A DNA stretch of 64,000 bases, from positions 1 to 64,000 of the forward strand of contig NZ_JPRF03000031.1 in assembly GCF_001188955.3 (NCBI RefSeq), in the 5' to 3' direction. Each line of letters begins with the position of its first letter. Position 1 is the first letter of the stretch. Under the pieces are notes generated by a model. It ran no database searches and was not told the DNA's origin. It saw only the letters and a list, made by a program, of their open reading frames with translations. This DNA is from Kitasatospora aureofaciens. Lineage in GTDB: Bacteria > Actinomycetota > Actinomycetes > Streptomycetales > Streptomycetaceae. The position numbers and the translations under genes are program-made. Shown here one piece after another: positions 36,506 through 44,409 of this stretch.

Positions 36506-37270
36506 GTGTCCCACACCGACCAGTCCCGGCAGGCGCCGGTACTGCACCTGGAGGACGTCACCCGCGTCCACGGCCAGGGCGCCGCCGAGGTCCAGGCCCT
36601 GCGCGGCGTCGACCTCAAGGTCCACCCCGGCGAGTTCGTCGCCGTCATGGGCCCGTCCGGCTCCGGCAAGTCCACCCTGCTCACCCTCGCCGGCGGCCTC
36701 GACACCCCGACCACCGGCCAGGTCCTGGTCGAAGGCGTCGCCCTCGGCACCCTCAGCCGCAAGAAGCTCGCCCAGGTCCGGCGCCGCTCCATCGGCTACG
36801 TCTTCCAGGACTACAACCTGATACCGGCCCTCACCGCCGCCGAGAACATCTCACTGCCGCGCGAACTCGACGGCCTGTCCGCCCGAGCCGCCCGCCGTGA
36901 GGCCCTCGCCGCCCTGGAGGAACTCGGCATCCCCGAACTCGCCGACCGCTTCCCCGACGACATGTCCGGCGGCCAGCAGCAGCGCGTCGCCATCGCCCGC
37001 GCCCTGATCGGCGAGCGCCGACTCGTCCTCGCCGACGAACCCACCGGCGCCCTCGACTCCACCACCGGCGAAGCCGTCCTCGCCGTCCTGCGCGCCCGCT
37101 GCGACGCCGGCGCCGCCGCCATGATGGTCACCCACGAAGCCCGCCACGCCGCCTGGGCCGACCGCGTCGTCTTCCTGCGCGACGGCCGCATGGTCGACGA
37201 GTCCGTCAGCCAGGACGCCGCCAGCCTCCTCGTCAGCGCCGCCGCCAACAGCAGGAAGGTGGACGAGTGA
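36506..37270 (+). CDS. MacB/LolD-type ABC transporter ATP-binding subunit
   Basis: A 254-residue ATPase with Walker A MGPSGSGKSTL (about 45), Q-loop FQDYNL, signature MSGGQQQRVAIARAL and Walker B VLADEPTGALDS. GTG 36506 follows GGGGGG-type spacing with AGAGGGGGG. Its TGA overlaps the permease GTG (GTGA), so the two are coupled. Partner of the FtsX-like permease. Confidence 0.92.
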   Translation: MSHTDQSRQAPVLHLEDVTRVHGQGAAEVQALRGVDLKVHPGEFVAVMGPSGSGKSTLLTLAGGLDTPTTGQVLVEGVALGTLSRKKLAQVRRRSIGYVFQDYNLIPALTAAENISLPRELDGLSARAARREALAALEELGIPELADRFPDDMSGGQQQRVAIARALIGERRLVLADEPTGALDSTTGEAVLAVLRARCDAGAAAMMVTHEARHAAWADRVVFLRDGRMVDESVSQDAASLLVSAAANSRKVDE

Positions 37271-40137
37271 AGCCCGGAGCCTGGCGGCTCGCCCTGCGCA
37301 TCGCCCGCCGCGACGCCCTGCGCGCCAAGGGCCGCAGCGCCCTCGTCGTCGCCATGGTCGCGCTGCCCGTCCTCGGCGTCACCGGCGCCGACGTGTTCTT
37401 CCGCAGCGCCACCCTCGAACCCGCCGAACGTGTCGTCCGCACCATGGGACAGGCCGACGGCCAACTGGAGCTGGTCGACCGCGGCGCCTCCGTCAAGCAG
37501 GCCCCCGACCCCGGCGACCACTCCTACCTGGCCGTCAACCCCAAGTACGAGACCAAGGACGGCGCCGCCCCCCACTACACCCCCGAGCAGCAGCGCTCCC
37601 GCGACACCGAACCCGCCCGGCTCGCCAGGGAACTGCTGCCGCCCGGCAGCACCCTGCTGACCGACTCCCCGGGCCCGGACACCGCCGCCAGCAGCACCGA
37701 GGGCCTGCTCACCACCCGCACCAGCGAAGCCGACCTGACCGACCCGGTCTGGCACGGCCGGCTCGACGTGATCGAGGGCAGCGCCCCCACCAACGACCAA
37801 CAGGCCGCCGTCACCCGCGAGTTCCTCAACCGCTCCGGCCTGCGGATCGGCGACCGCACCACCGTCCGCGGCCTGGAGTCCACCCCCTTCACCATCACCG
37901 CCGTCGTCGAGTACCCCGGCGACCTCAAGGGCACCGAACTCGTCACCCGCCCCGGCACCCTGATCGGAAAGCTCCCCGGCGGCTCCGGCAGCTCCGGCCG
38001 CGACACCGCCGGCGCCACCCGCTGGCTCGTCAAGCTCCCCGCCGGCGCCACCCTCGACTGGGCCAAGGTCACCGAACTCAACGGCTACGGCTTCGTCCTC
38101 GCCTCCCGCAGCGTCATCCTCCACCCGCCGGCCCGCGCCGACGTGCCCTACTACGTCGAGATGGACCGGATCCACGGCGAGAGCGGCACCGCCCTGCTCG
38201 ACCGCACCTACGTCGTCATCCTCGCCACCGTCGTCGGCATGGCCCTCCTGGAGATCGTCCTCCTCGCGGGCCCCGCCTTCGCCGTCGGGGCCCGGCGCTC
38301 ACGGCGGCAGCTCGGCCTGCTCGCCGCCGCGGGCGGTGACCGCGCAAACGTCCGCGCGGTCGTCCTCGGCGGCGGCATCGTCCTCGGCCTCACCGGCGCC
38401 GCCCTCGGCCTCGGCCTCGGCGTCGCCCTGGTCGCCCTGCTGCGCCCCCGCGCGGAGGAGTACTCCGGCGCCCGCTTCGGCCACTTCAACCTCCAGCCGC
38501 TCGACCTGCTCGGCGTCCTCCTGGTCGGCCTCGTCACCGGACTGCTCGCCGCCATCGTGCCCGCCGTCCAGGCCTCCCGCCAGGACGTCGTCTCCGCCCT
38601 CACCGGCCGCGACTCGCTCAAGCCACCGAGCCGCAAACTCGCCCTGCTCGGCCTGCTGATGCTCGGCGCCGGCAGCGCCCTCGCCCTGGTCGGCGCGACC
38701 AGCGGCTTCTCCAGCCGCACCCTCGCCGTCCTCGGCGGCTCACTCCTCGCCGAACTCGGCATGGTCGTCCTCGCCCCGTACCTCGTCGGCCTGTTCGGCA
38801 AGCTCGGCCGCTGGCTCCCGCTCGGCCCCCGGCTCGCCCTGCGCGACTCCGTCCGCCACCGCGGCCGCACCGCGCCCGCCGTCGCCGCCGTGATGGCCGC
38901 CGTCGCCGGCTCCGTCGCCGTCAACGTCTACCTCGCCAGCTACGACGAGCAGTACCGCCGCGAGTACGTCGCCGCCGGCCCGCCCGGCGCCGTCATCCTC
39001 GGCACCGGCTACGGCACCGGCACCGAGACCAAACTGCTGCCGCAGATGCGCGACACCGTGGAACGCAGCATCACCGCCCTCGGCCCGCGCGCCGACGTCT
39101 CCCACGTCGACTACAAGGGCGACTGCCAGGACGGCAACCCCTGCGGCTACATCCAGGTCATGCCGCCCAAGGAACGACGCTGCCCGGTCTTCGACCGCGA
39201 CACCGACGACCCGGTCGAACCCGGCGAGATCAAGCGCGTGATGAGCACCGACCCGCGCTGCCAGGTCAACGAACGCCGCGGCAGCCAGTACGGCGACCTC
39301 ACCGCCGGCGACGCCAACCTGCTGCGCAACCTCTACGGCGTCACCGACCCGGCCGCCGGCCAGGCCCTCACCGCCGGCAAGGCCGTGGTCTTCGACCCGC
39401 GCTACTTCGAAAACGGCAAGGTCGTCCTGCGGTACAGCGAGCCGATCACCACCGGCGCCGACGGCGCGCGCACCAAGCCGAAGAACATCGAGACCACCGT
39501 CGACGCCGTCCTCGCCCCCTCCGCGATGCCGGCCCCCGGCCAGCTCGTGATCAGCCCGGACACCGCCACCCGCCTCGGCTTCACCACCAGGCCGGCCGGC
39601 TCCGTCTGGCTGCCCGGCACGGCCCCCTCCGACGGCGACCAGCAGAAGGCCGACGGCGCCCTCGCCAAGCTCACCGACCACACCGTCCTCAGCGTCGAAC
39701 GCGGCTACCAGTCCAAGGCCGGACTCGTCGGCCTCGGCCTGGCCGGCTTCGCCGGACTCGTCGCCCTCGGCGCGGCCGGCATCGCCACCGGACTGGCCGC
39801 CGCCGACTCCCAACGCGACCTCACCACGCTCGCCGCGGTCGGCGCCGAACCACGCATCCGCCGCTCGCTCTCCGGCTTCCAGTGCGGGGTCATCGCCGCC
39901 ATGGGCACCCTGCTCGGCGCCGTCTGCGGACTCCTGCCCGCCGTCGCCCTGCGCAAGGTCCAGGGCCTCGCCGCCGACTACCCCGGCATCAGCCCCGAGG
40001 AACTCGCCGACAAGTCGTCCGTGGTCCTGCCCTGGCCCACCATCGCCGCCACCGTCGTGGTGCTGCCGCTGCTCGCGGCGGCGCTGGCCGCGCTGCTCAC
40101 CCGCTCGCGGATCTCGCTGCTGCGCCGCACCGGCTGA
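37267..40137 (+). CDS. FtsX/MacB-type ABC transporter permease
   Basis: A 956-residue permease. A first membrane helix follows a basic start (LRIARRDALRAKGRSALVVAMVALPVLG), then an extracellular domain, a core of three helices (about 315-450, ALLEIVLLAGPAFAVGARRSRRQLGLLAAAG), a second large extracellular domain (about 560-800, with a Cys pair in KGDCQDGNPCG and CQVNERRG) and a final FtsX domain (AVGAEPRIRRSLSGFQCG). FtsX-like permeases export peptides, lipids or envelope stress signals. Coupled to the ATPase by a GTGA overlap. Confidence 0.9.
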   Translation: MKPGAWRLALRIARRDALRAKGRSALVVAMVALPVLGVTGADVFFRSATLEPAERVVRTMGQADGQLELVDRGASVKQAPDPGDHSYLAVNPKYETKDGAAPHYTPEQQRSRDTEPARLARELLPPGSTLLTDSPGPDTAASSTEGLLTTRTSEADLTDPVWHGRLDVIEGSAPTNDQQAAVTREFLNRSGLRIGDRTTVRGLESTPFTITAVVEYPGDLKGTELVTRPGTLIGKLPGGSGSSGRDTAGATRWLVKLPAGATLDWAKVTELNGYGFVLASRSVILHPPARADVPYYVEMDRIHGESGTALLDRTYVVILATVVGMALLEIVLLAGPAFAVGARRSRRQLGLLAAAGGDRANVRAVVLGGGIVLGLTGAALGLGLGVALVALLRPRAEEYSGARFGHFNLQPLDLLGVLLVGLVTGLLAAIVPAVQASRQDVVSALTGRDSLKPPSRKLALLGLLMLGAGSALALVGATSGFSSRTLAVLGGSLLAELGMVVLAPYLVGLFGKLGRWLPLGPRLALRDSVRHRGRTAPAVAAVMAAVAGSVAVNVYLASYDEQYRREYVAAGPPGAVILGTGYGTGTETKLLPQMRDTVERSITALGPRADVSHVDYKGDCQDGNPCGYIQVMPPKERRCPVFDRDTDDPVEPGEIKRVMSTDPRCQVNERRGSQYGDLTAGDANLLRNLYGVTDPAAGQALTAGKAVVFDPRYFENGKVVLRYSEPITTGADGARTKPKNIETTVDAVLAPSAMPAPGQLVISPDTATRLGFTTRPAGSVWLPGTAPSDGDQQKADGALAKLTDHTVLSVERGYQSKAGLVGLGLAGFAGLVALGAAGIATGLAAADSQRDLTTLAAVGAEPRIRRSLSGFQCGVIAAMGTLLGAVCGLLPAVALRKVQGLAADYPGISPEELADKSSVVLPWPTIAATVVVLPLLAAALAALLTRSRISLLRRTG

Positions 40138-40191
40138 GACCGGCGGCTGCTCCCCGTCACCCCTGTCCGCGCGGCCGCGGCGGGGGTGACG

Positions 40192-40260
40192 GCGGTTGCG
40201 GGGGCGGTGGAGGCGGGGGTGGCAGCGGTTGCGGGGGCGGTGGAGGCGACGGGGGTGACG
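40192..40260 (+). repeat. 33-base tandem repeat
   Basis: GCGGTTGCGGGGGCGGTGGA recurs at 40192 and 40225, flanked by copies of GGGGGTGACGG. It is a simple GC-rich repeat in the gap between the permease and the dipeptidase gene. Confidence 0.7.
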
Positions 40261-40337
40261 GAGGTTACAGCCCCGACGGCGTCCGGCACCCGGAGGGCCG
40301 GGGCGGGCACCCGCACGGGCGAACTACAGTCGTCGGT

Positions 40338-41741
40338 ATGACGAGAACCCCGGACAGCGCCGTCCGCTCCTTCATCGACCAGCACCAGGCCGCGTTCCTC
40401 GCCGACCTCTCCGAGTGGCTGGCCATCCCCTCGGTCTCCGCCGACCCCGAGCGGGCCGGCGACGTGCGCCGCTCCGCCGAGTGGCTGGCGGCCAAGCTGC
40501 GCGGGACCGGCTTCCCGGTCGCCGAGGTGTGGGAGACCGACGGGCTGCCCGCGGTGTTCGCCGAGTGGCCGTCCGGGGACCCGTCCGCGCCGACCGTGCT
40601 GGTCTACGGGCACCACGACGTGCAGCCCGCCGCCAAGGAGGACGGCTGGGACACCGACCCCTTCACCCCGACCGTCGTCGGCGAGCGGCTGTACGCGCGC
40701 GGCGCGGCCGACGACAAGGGCCAGGTCTTCTTCCACACCCTCGGCGTTCGCGCCCACCTGGCCGCCACCGGCCGCACCGCGCCGGCCGTCACCCTCAAGC
40801 TGCTGATCGAGGGCGAGGAGGAGTCCGGCTCGCCGCACTTCGCCGACCTGGTCCGGCGCGAGGCCGAGCGGCTGGCCGCCGACGTGGTGGTCATCTCCGA
40901 CACCGGCATGTGGTCCGAGACCACCCCGACCGTGTGCACCGGCATGCGCGGCCTCGCGGACGCCCAGCTCGACCTGTACGGGCCGGACACCGACATCCAC
41001 TCCGGCTCCTTCGGCGGCGCCGTCCCCAACCCGGCCCAGGTCGCGGCCGAACTGGCCGCCGCCCTGCACGACGACGACCGCAGGGTCGCGATCCCGGGCT
41101 TCTACGACGGGATCGTGGAACTGACCGAGCGCGAGCGCGAGCTGTTCGCCGAACTGCCCTTCGACGAGGCGCAGTGGCTGCGCGTCGCCAAGTCGTACGG
41201 CACCCGCGGCGAGGCCGGGTACTCCACCCTGGAGCGGGTCTGGGCCCGTCCGACCGCCGAGGTCAACGGCATCTGGGGCGGCTACACCGGCCCCGGCGGC
41301 AAGACCATCGTGCCGTCCTCGGCCCACCTCAAGCTGTCCTTCCGGCTGGTCGCCGGGCAGGAGGTGGAGAAGGTCCGCGAGGCCGTCCGGACCTGGGTCG
41401 CCGAGCAGGTGCCCGAGGGCATCCGGTACGAGCTGGTCTTCCCGGGCGCGACCCGGCCCTGCCTGACCCCGCTGGACCACCCGGCGCTGCAGTCCACCGT
41501 CCGCGCGATGGGCCGCGCCTTCGGGCAGAAGATCCTCTTCACCCGCGAGGGCGGTTCCGGCCCCGCGGCCGACCTGCAGGACGTGCTGGGCGCGCCGGTG
41601 CTGTTCCTCGGCATCTCGGTGCCCTCGGACGGCTGGCACTCGGTCAACGAGAAGGTCGAGCTGGACCTGCTGGCCAAGGGCGTCGAGACCGCCGCCTACC
41701 TGTGGGGCGACCTGGCCGAGAACTTCCGGCCCGGCGCGTGA
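40338..41741 (+). CDS. M20 family metallopeptidase (dipeptidase)
   Basis: A 467-residue zinc peptidase of the ArgE/DapE/carnosinase-like group. Metal ligands are visible: VYGHHDVQPA (His/Asp), RGAADDKGQVFF (Asp), EGEEESGSPHF (Glu-Glu) and, at the end, REGGSGPAADLQD with WHSVNEKVELD (His). The lid domain with PTAEVNGIWGGYTG is intact. ATG 40338. It probably hydrolyses dipeptides in the cytoplasm. The gap behind it (41742-41883) is a Gly/Ala-noise repeat of GCCCGCGCGCTG and GGGCCCGCGCG. Confidence 0.9.
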   Translation: MTRTPDSAVRSFIDQHQAAFLADLSEWLAIPSVSADPERAGDVRRSAEWLAAKLRGTGFPVAEVWETDGLPAVFAEWPSGDPSAPTVLVYGHHDVQPAAKEDGWDTDPFTPTVVGERLYARGAADDKGQVFFHTLGVRAHLAATGRTAPAVTLKLLIEGEEESGSPHFADLVRREAERLAADVVVISDTGMWSETTPTVCTGMRGLADAQLDLYGPDTDIHSGSFGGAVPNPAQVAAELAAALHDDDRRVAIPGFYDGIVELTERERELFAELPFDEAQWLRVAKSYGTRGEAGYSTLERVWARPTAEVNGIWGGYTGPGGKTIVPSSAHLKLSFRLVAGQEVEKVREAVRTWVAEQVPEGIRYELVFPGATRPCLTPLDHPALQSTVRAMGRAFGQKILFTREGGSGPAADLQDVLGAPVLFLGISVPSDGWHSVNEKVELDLLAKGVETAAYLWGDLAENFRPGA

Positions 41742-41883
41742 GCCCGCGCGCTGCGGGCGCGCCTCGTGTGGGCCCGCGCGCTGTCGGCCCGCGTGCCGTG
41801 GGGCCCGCGCGTTGTGGGCCCCTTCGCGCACATCGCAGTCAGATCACTCATCCGGATGATTCACCACGTGGGGATGGAACGAA

Positions 41884-42825
41884 GTGAGCACCGTGCCTGA
41901 GACCGAGCGCCCGCAGGCCCTGGCCCTGGCCAGGGCGGGGGTGGACCGGGCCGCCGAGCACCGGTTCGACGAGCCCTGGCTGGCCGCCGCCTGGAGCCAC
42001 CCCACCACCCGGGTCCTGCCGATCGCCGGCGGCGAGGCCTTCGTCGTCGACACCGCGCAGGGCACCGAACTCGTCCTGCTGCCCTCCTTCGAGGCGCCGC
42101 AGACCGGGGACCGCTACTTCCTCGGCACCGACGAGGACGGCGTCTCCTACTTCGCGCTGGCCGGCGAGAGCCTGCCCGGGCGGCTGGACGGCGACGCCCG
42201 CCCGGCCGGCCTGCGCGAGGTCGGCGCGCTGCTGTCCGACCGCGACGCGGGCCTGCTGGTGCACGCCGTCGCCCTGGAGCACTGGCACCGGCTGCACAGC
42301 TTCTGCTCGCGCTGCGGCCACCCGACCGAGAAGGCCGGCGCCGGGCACGTGCGGCGCTGCACCTCCTGCGCGGCCGAGCACTACCCGCGCACCGACCCTG
42401 CGGTGATCATGGTGATCACCGACGAGCAGGACCGCTGCCTGCTCGGCCGCCAGGCCCTGTGGCCGGAGGGCCGCTGGTCCACGCTGGCCGGCTTCGTCGA
42501 GCCGGGGGAGTCGATCGAGCAGGCGGTGGCCCGTGAGGTCCAGGAGGAGGCGGGGGTGCGGGTCGGCGAGGTCCGGTACGTCGCCAGCCAGCCCTGGCCG
42601 TTCCCGTCCTCCCTGATGCTCGGCTTCATGGGCAAGGCCCTGCCCGGCGGCACCGACATCACCGTGGACGGCGAGGAACTGGCCGAGGCGCGCTGGTTCT
42701 CCCGCGAGGAGCTGCGCGCCGGGATGGAGGCCGGCGAGATCCTGCCGCCCTCCGGCATCTCGATCGCCCGCCACCTGGTCGAACTCTGGTACGGCGAGCC
42801 GCTGCCGTCGGCGGCGCGCTGGTAA
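41884..42825 (+). CDS. nudC: NAD+/NADH diphosphatase NudC
   Basis: A 313-residue NUDIX hydrolase that cleaves NAD(H) and removes NAD caps from RNA. Features: a zinc ribbon FCSRCGHPTE and RRCTSCAAEHYPR (about 140-165), the Nudix box GFVEPGESIEQAVAREVQEE (about 199-218), and the NudC-specific SQPWPFPSSLM. Start at GTG 41884 (STVPETERPQ); GTG 41893 is also possible. Followed by a clear terminator. Confidence 0.93.
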   Translation: MSTVPETERPQALALARAGVDRAAEHRFDEPWLAAAWSHPTTRVLPIAGGEAFVVDTAQGTELVLLPSFEAPQTGDRYFLGTDEDGVSYFALAGESLPGRLDGDARPAGLREVGALLSDRDAGLLVHAVALEHWHRLHSFCSRCGHPTEKAGAGHVRRCTSCAAEHYPRTDPAVIMVITDEQDRCLLGRQALWPEGRWSTLAGFVEPGESIEQAVAREVQEEAGVRVGEVRYVASQPWPFPSSLMLGFMGKALPGGTDITVDGEELAEARWFSREELRAGMEAGEILPPSGISIARHLVELWYGEPLPSAARW

Positions 42826-42868
42826 TCCTGTACGAATTCCCCGGCGACTGCGGGGAGTTCCGGGCCCG

Positions 42869-42910
42869 CGGGGGCGCGCGACTCAAGGTGCGCGCCCCCG
42901 ATTTCCTTTT
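42869..42910 (+). terminator. Intrinsic terminator of nudC
   Basis: An 11-bp stem CGGGGGCGCGC with GCGCGCCCCCG (42869-42900) and the loop GACTCAAGGT, followed by ATTTCCTTTTCC. Confidence 0.85.
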
Positions 42911-43066
42911 CCATCCCTTCCCGCACCCGCCACGACCAGCTGTTCGTGGCCGGACGGGCCAGTTCTGCTACCGCCGGGCCCTCCGACGCCCCCACCGCCG
43001 ACCCGCGCGGACGACATTGCCGGAAACGGCTGAAACCGCGTCACCGCGCTCGCTACATTCACTCGG

Positions 43067-43906
43067 GTGACAATCCCCCGGGGCACCGCCCAATCCCCCA
43101 AATACCAGCGCCTCGCCGCCGACCTGCGCCGCCGGATCGCCGAAGGCGAGTTCACCACCGACGCCGCCCTCCCCGTCGAGAGCGAACTGGAACGCCAGTA
43201 CGGCGTCGCCCGCAACACCGTCCGGCTCGCCGTCGACGTCCTGGTCAACGAAGGCCGCCTCGTCCGCCTCCAGGGCAAGGGCACCTACCTGCGCGAACAC
43301 CCCGTCCTCGACCACCACGCCTACGGCCCCACCCTGCCCCCGGCACCCCGCGACTGCCTCGCCGCACCCTCCGACGTCTACCTCGGCGAAGCCGCCGAAG
43401 CCGGGCGCGAACTCAGCACCGACTTCGAGATGATGATCGTCCGGGCCCGCGTCGACATCGCCGAACGCCTCGGACTGCGCCCCGGCGAGACCATCGTGGT
43501 CCGCCGCCAGCTGCGCCTGCTCGACCGCGAGCCGTACTCCATCGAGGAGAGCCACTACCGGGCCGGCCTCGCCGCCGGCACCCCGCTGATGGAACCCGAC
43601 CCCGTCGAGGGCGGGGACGAAGCCGTCCTCGCCGCCCTCGGACGCACCGAGATCGGCGCCGTCGACCACCTCGTCGCCCGGATGCCCGGCCCCGAGGAGG
43701 CCCAGTGGTTCCAGGGCGGCCCCGGCGTCCCGCTCGTGGTCCAGACCCGGGTCACCTACGACCGGCGCGGCCCCGTCCGGGTCATCGAGACCCGCTACTC
43801 GGCCGACCGCAGCCGGCTCGTCTACGGCATCGGCGACCTCAGCGCGCGCACCACCCTGCCCGCCCCCGCCACCCCCGTCGACCCGGCCCGGGCCGACGCG
43901 CCGTGA
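43067..43906 (+). CDS. GntR family regulator with UTRA ligand domain
   Basis: A 279-residue HutC-subfamily regulator. The winged helix (SPKYQRLAADLRRRIAEGEF, then LPVESELERQYGVARNTVRLAV) is followed by a UTRA effector domain (RQLRLLDREPYSIEESHYR). GTG 43067 has a weak ribosome site and may be leaderless-like. Nothing nearby is an obvious sugar or amino-acid operon, so its targets are probably elsewhere. Confidence 0.85.
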   Translation: MTIPRGTAQSPKYQRLAADLRRRIAEGEFTTDAALPVESELERQYGVARNTVRLAVDVLVNEGRLVRLQGKGTYLREHPVLDHHAYGPTLPPAPRDCLAAPSDVYLGEAAEAGRELSTDFEMMIVRARVDIAERLGLRPGETIVVRRQLRLLDREPYSIEESHYRAGLAAGTPLMEPDPVEGGDEAVLAALGRTEIGAVDHLVARMPGPEEAQWFQGGPGVPLVVQTRVTYDRRGPVRVIETRYSADRSRLVYGIGDLSARTTLPAPATPVDPARADAP

Positions 43907-43942
43907 GGCTCGCCGACCCCGGCCGGCCGTCCCGACGCCCGG

Positions 43943-44200
43943 TCAGGCGGCCAGGGCCTTCTTGACCTGGATCAGGCTCGGGTTCGTCATCACCACCTGC
44001 TCGCCGCCGCCCACCGGCTGGACCAGCACCGTCGGCACCGTCTGGTTGCCGTTGTTCACCGACTCCACGAAGGCCGCCGACGCCGGGTCCTCCTCGATGT
44101 TGATCTCGGTGTAACCGATGCCTTCACGGTCCAGCTGGCTCTTGAGTCGGTTGCAGTACCCACACCAGGTCGTGCTGTACATCGTCACGGTGCCGGACAT
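43943..44200 (-). CDS. mrx1: Mycoredoxin (mycothiol-dependent glutaredoxin-like protein)
   Basis: An 85-residue redoxin with the CGYC active site in MYSTTWCGYCNRLKSQL, a cis-proline region NQTVPTVLV and the final VMTNPSLIQVKKAL. It reduces mycothiol-protein mixed disulfides. Present between NudC and UvrD2, as in mycobacteria (Rv3198A). ATG 44200 follows GAAGGAGCCCC. Divergent from UvrD2. Confidence 0.93.
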   Translation of the reverse strand: MSGTVTMYSTTWCGYCNRLKSQLDREGIGYTEINIEEDPASAAFVESVNNGNQTVPTVLVQPVGGGEQVVMTNPSLIQVKKALAA

Positions 44201-44310
44201 CGAGGGGGCTCCTTCGGAAGAGGGGTTCGTACGGTCTCACAGCCGCAACGTCCACCGGGCGGCCGGCATTCCGGCGCCCGTACCGACAGCGGCGACCCCG
44301 AACGGGACGC

Positions 44311-44350
44311 GGCGATGCGGAGCGATGCGGAGGGATGCGGAGGGATCATC
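44311..44350. repeat. 10-base tandem repeat upstream of uvrD2
   Basis: GGCGATGCGG, AGCGATGCGG, AGGGATGCGG, then AGGGATCATC: period exactly 10, about four units, in the 209-base divergent gap. Confidence 0.8.
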
Positions 44351-44409
44351 CTGCGATCACACCGGGCCTGTGGACAACCCCGCCCCCGTTGTCCCACCGG
44401 GCTGAGAAG

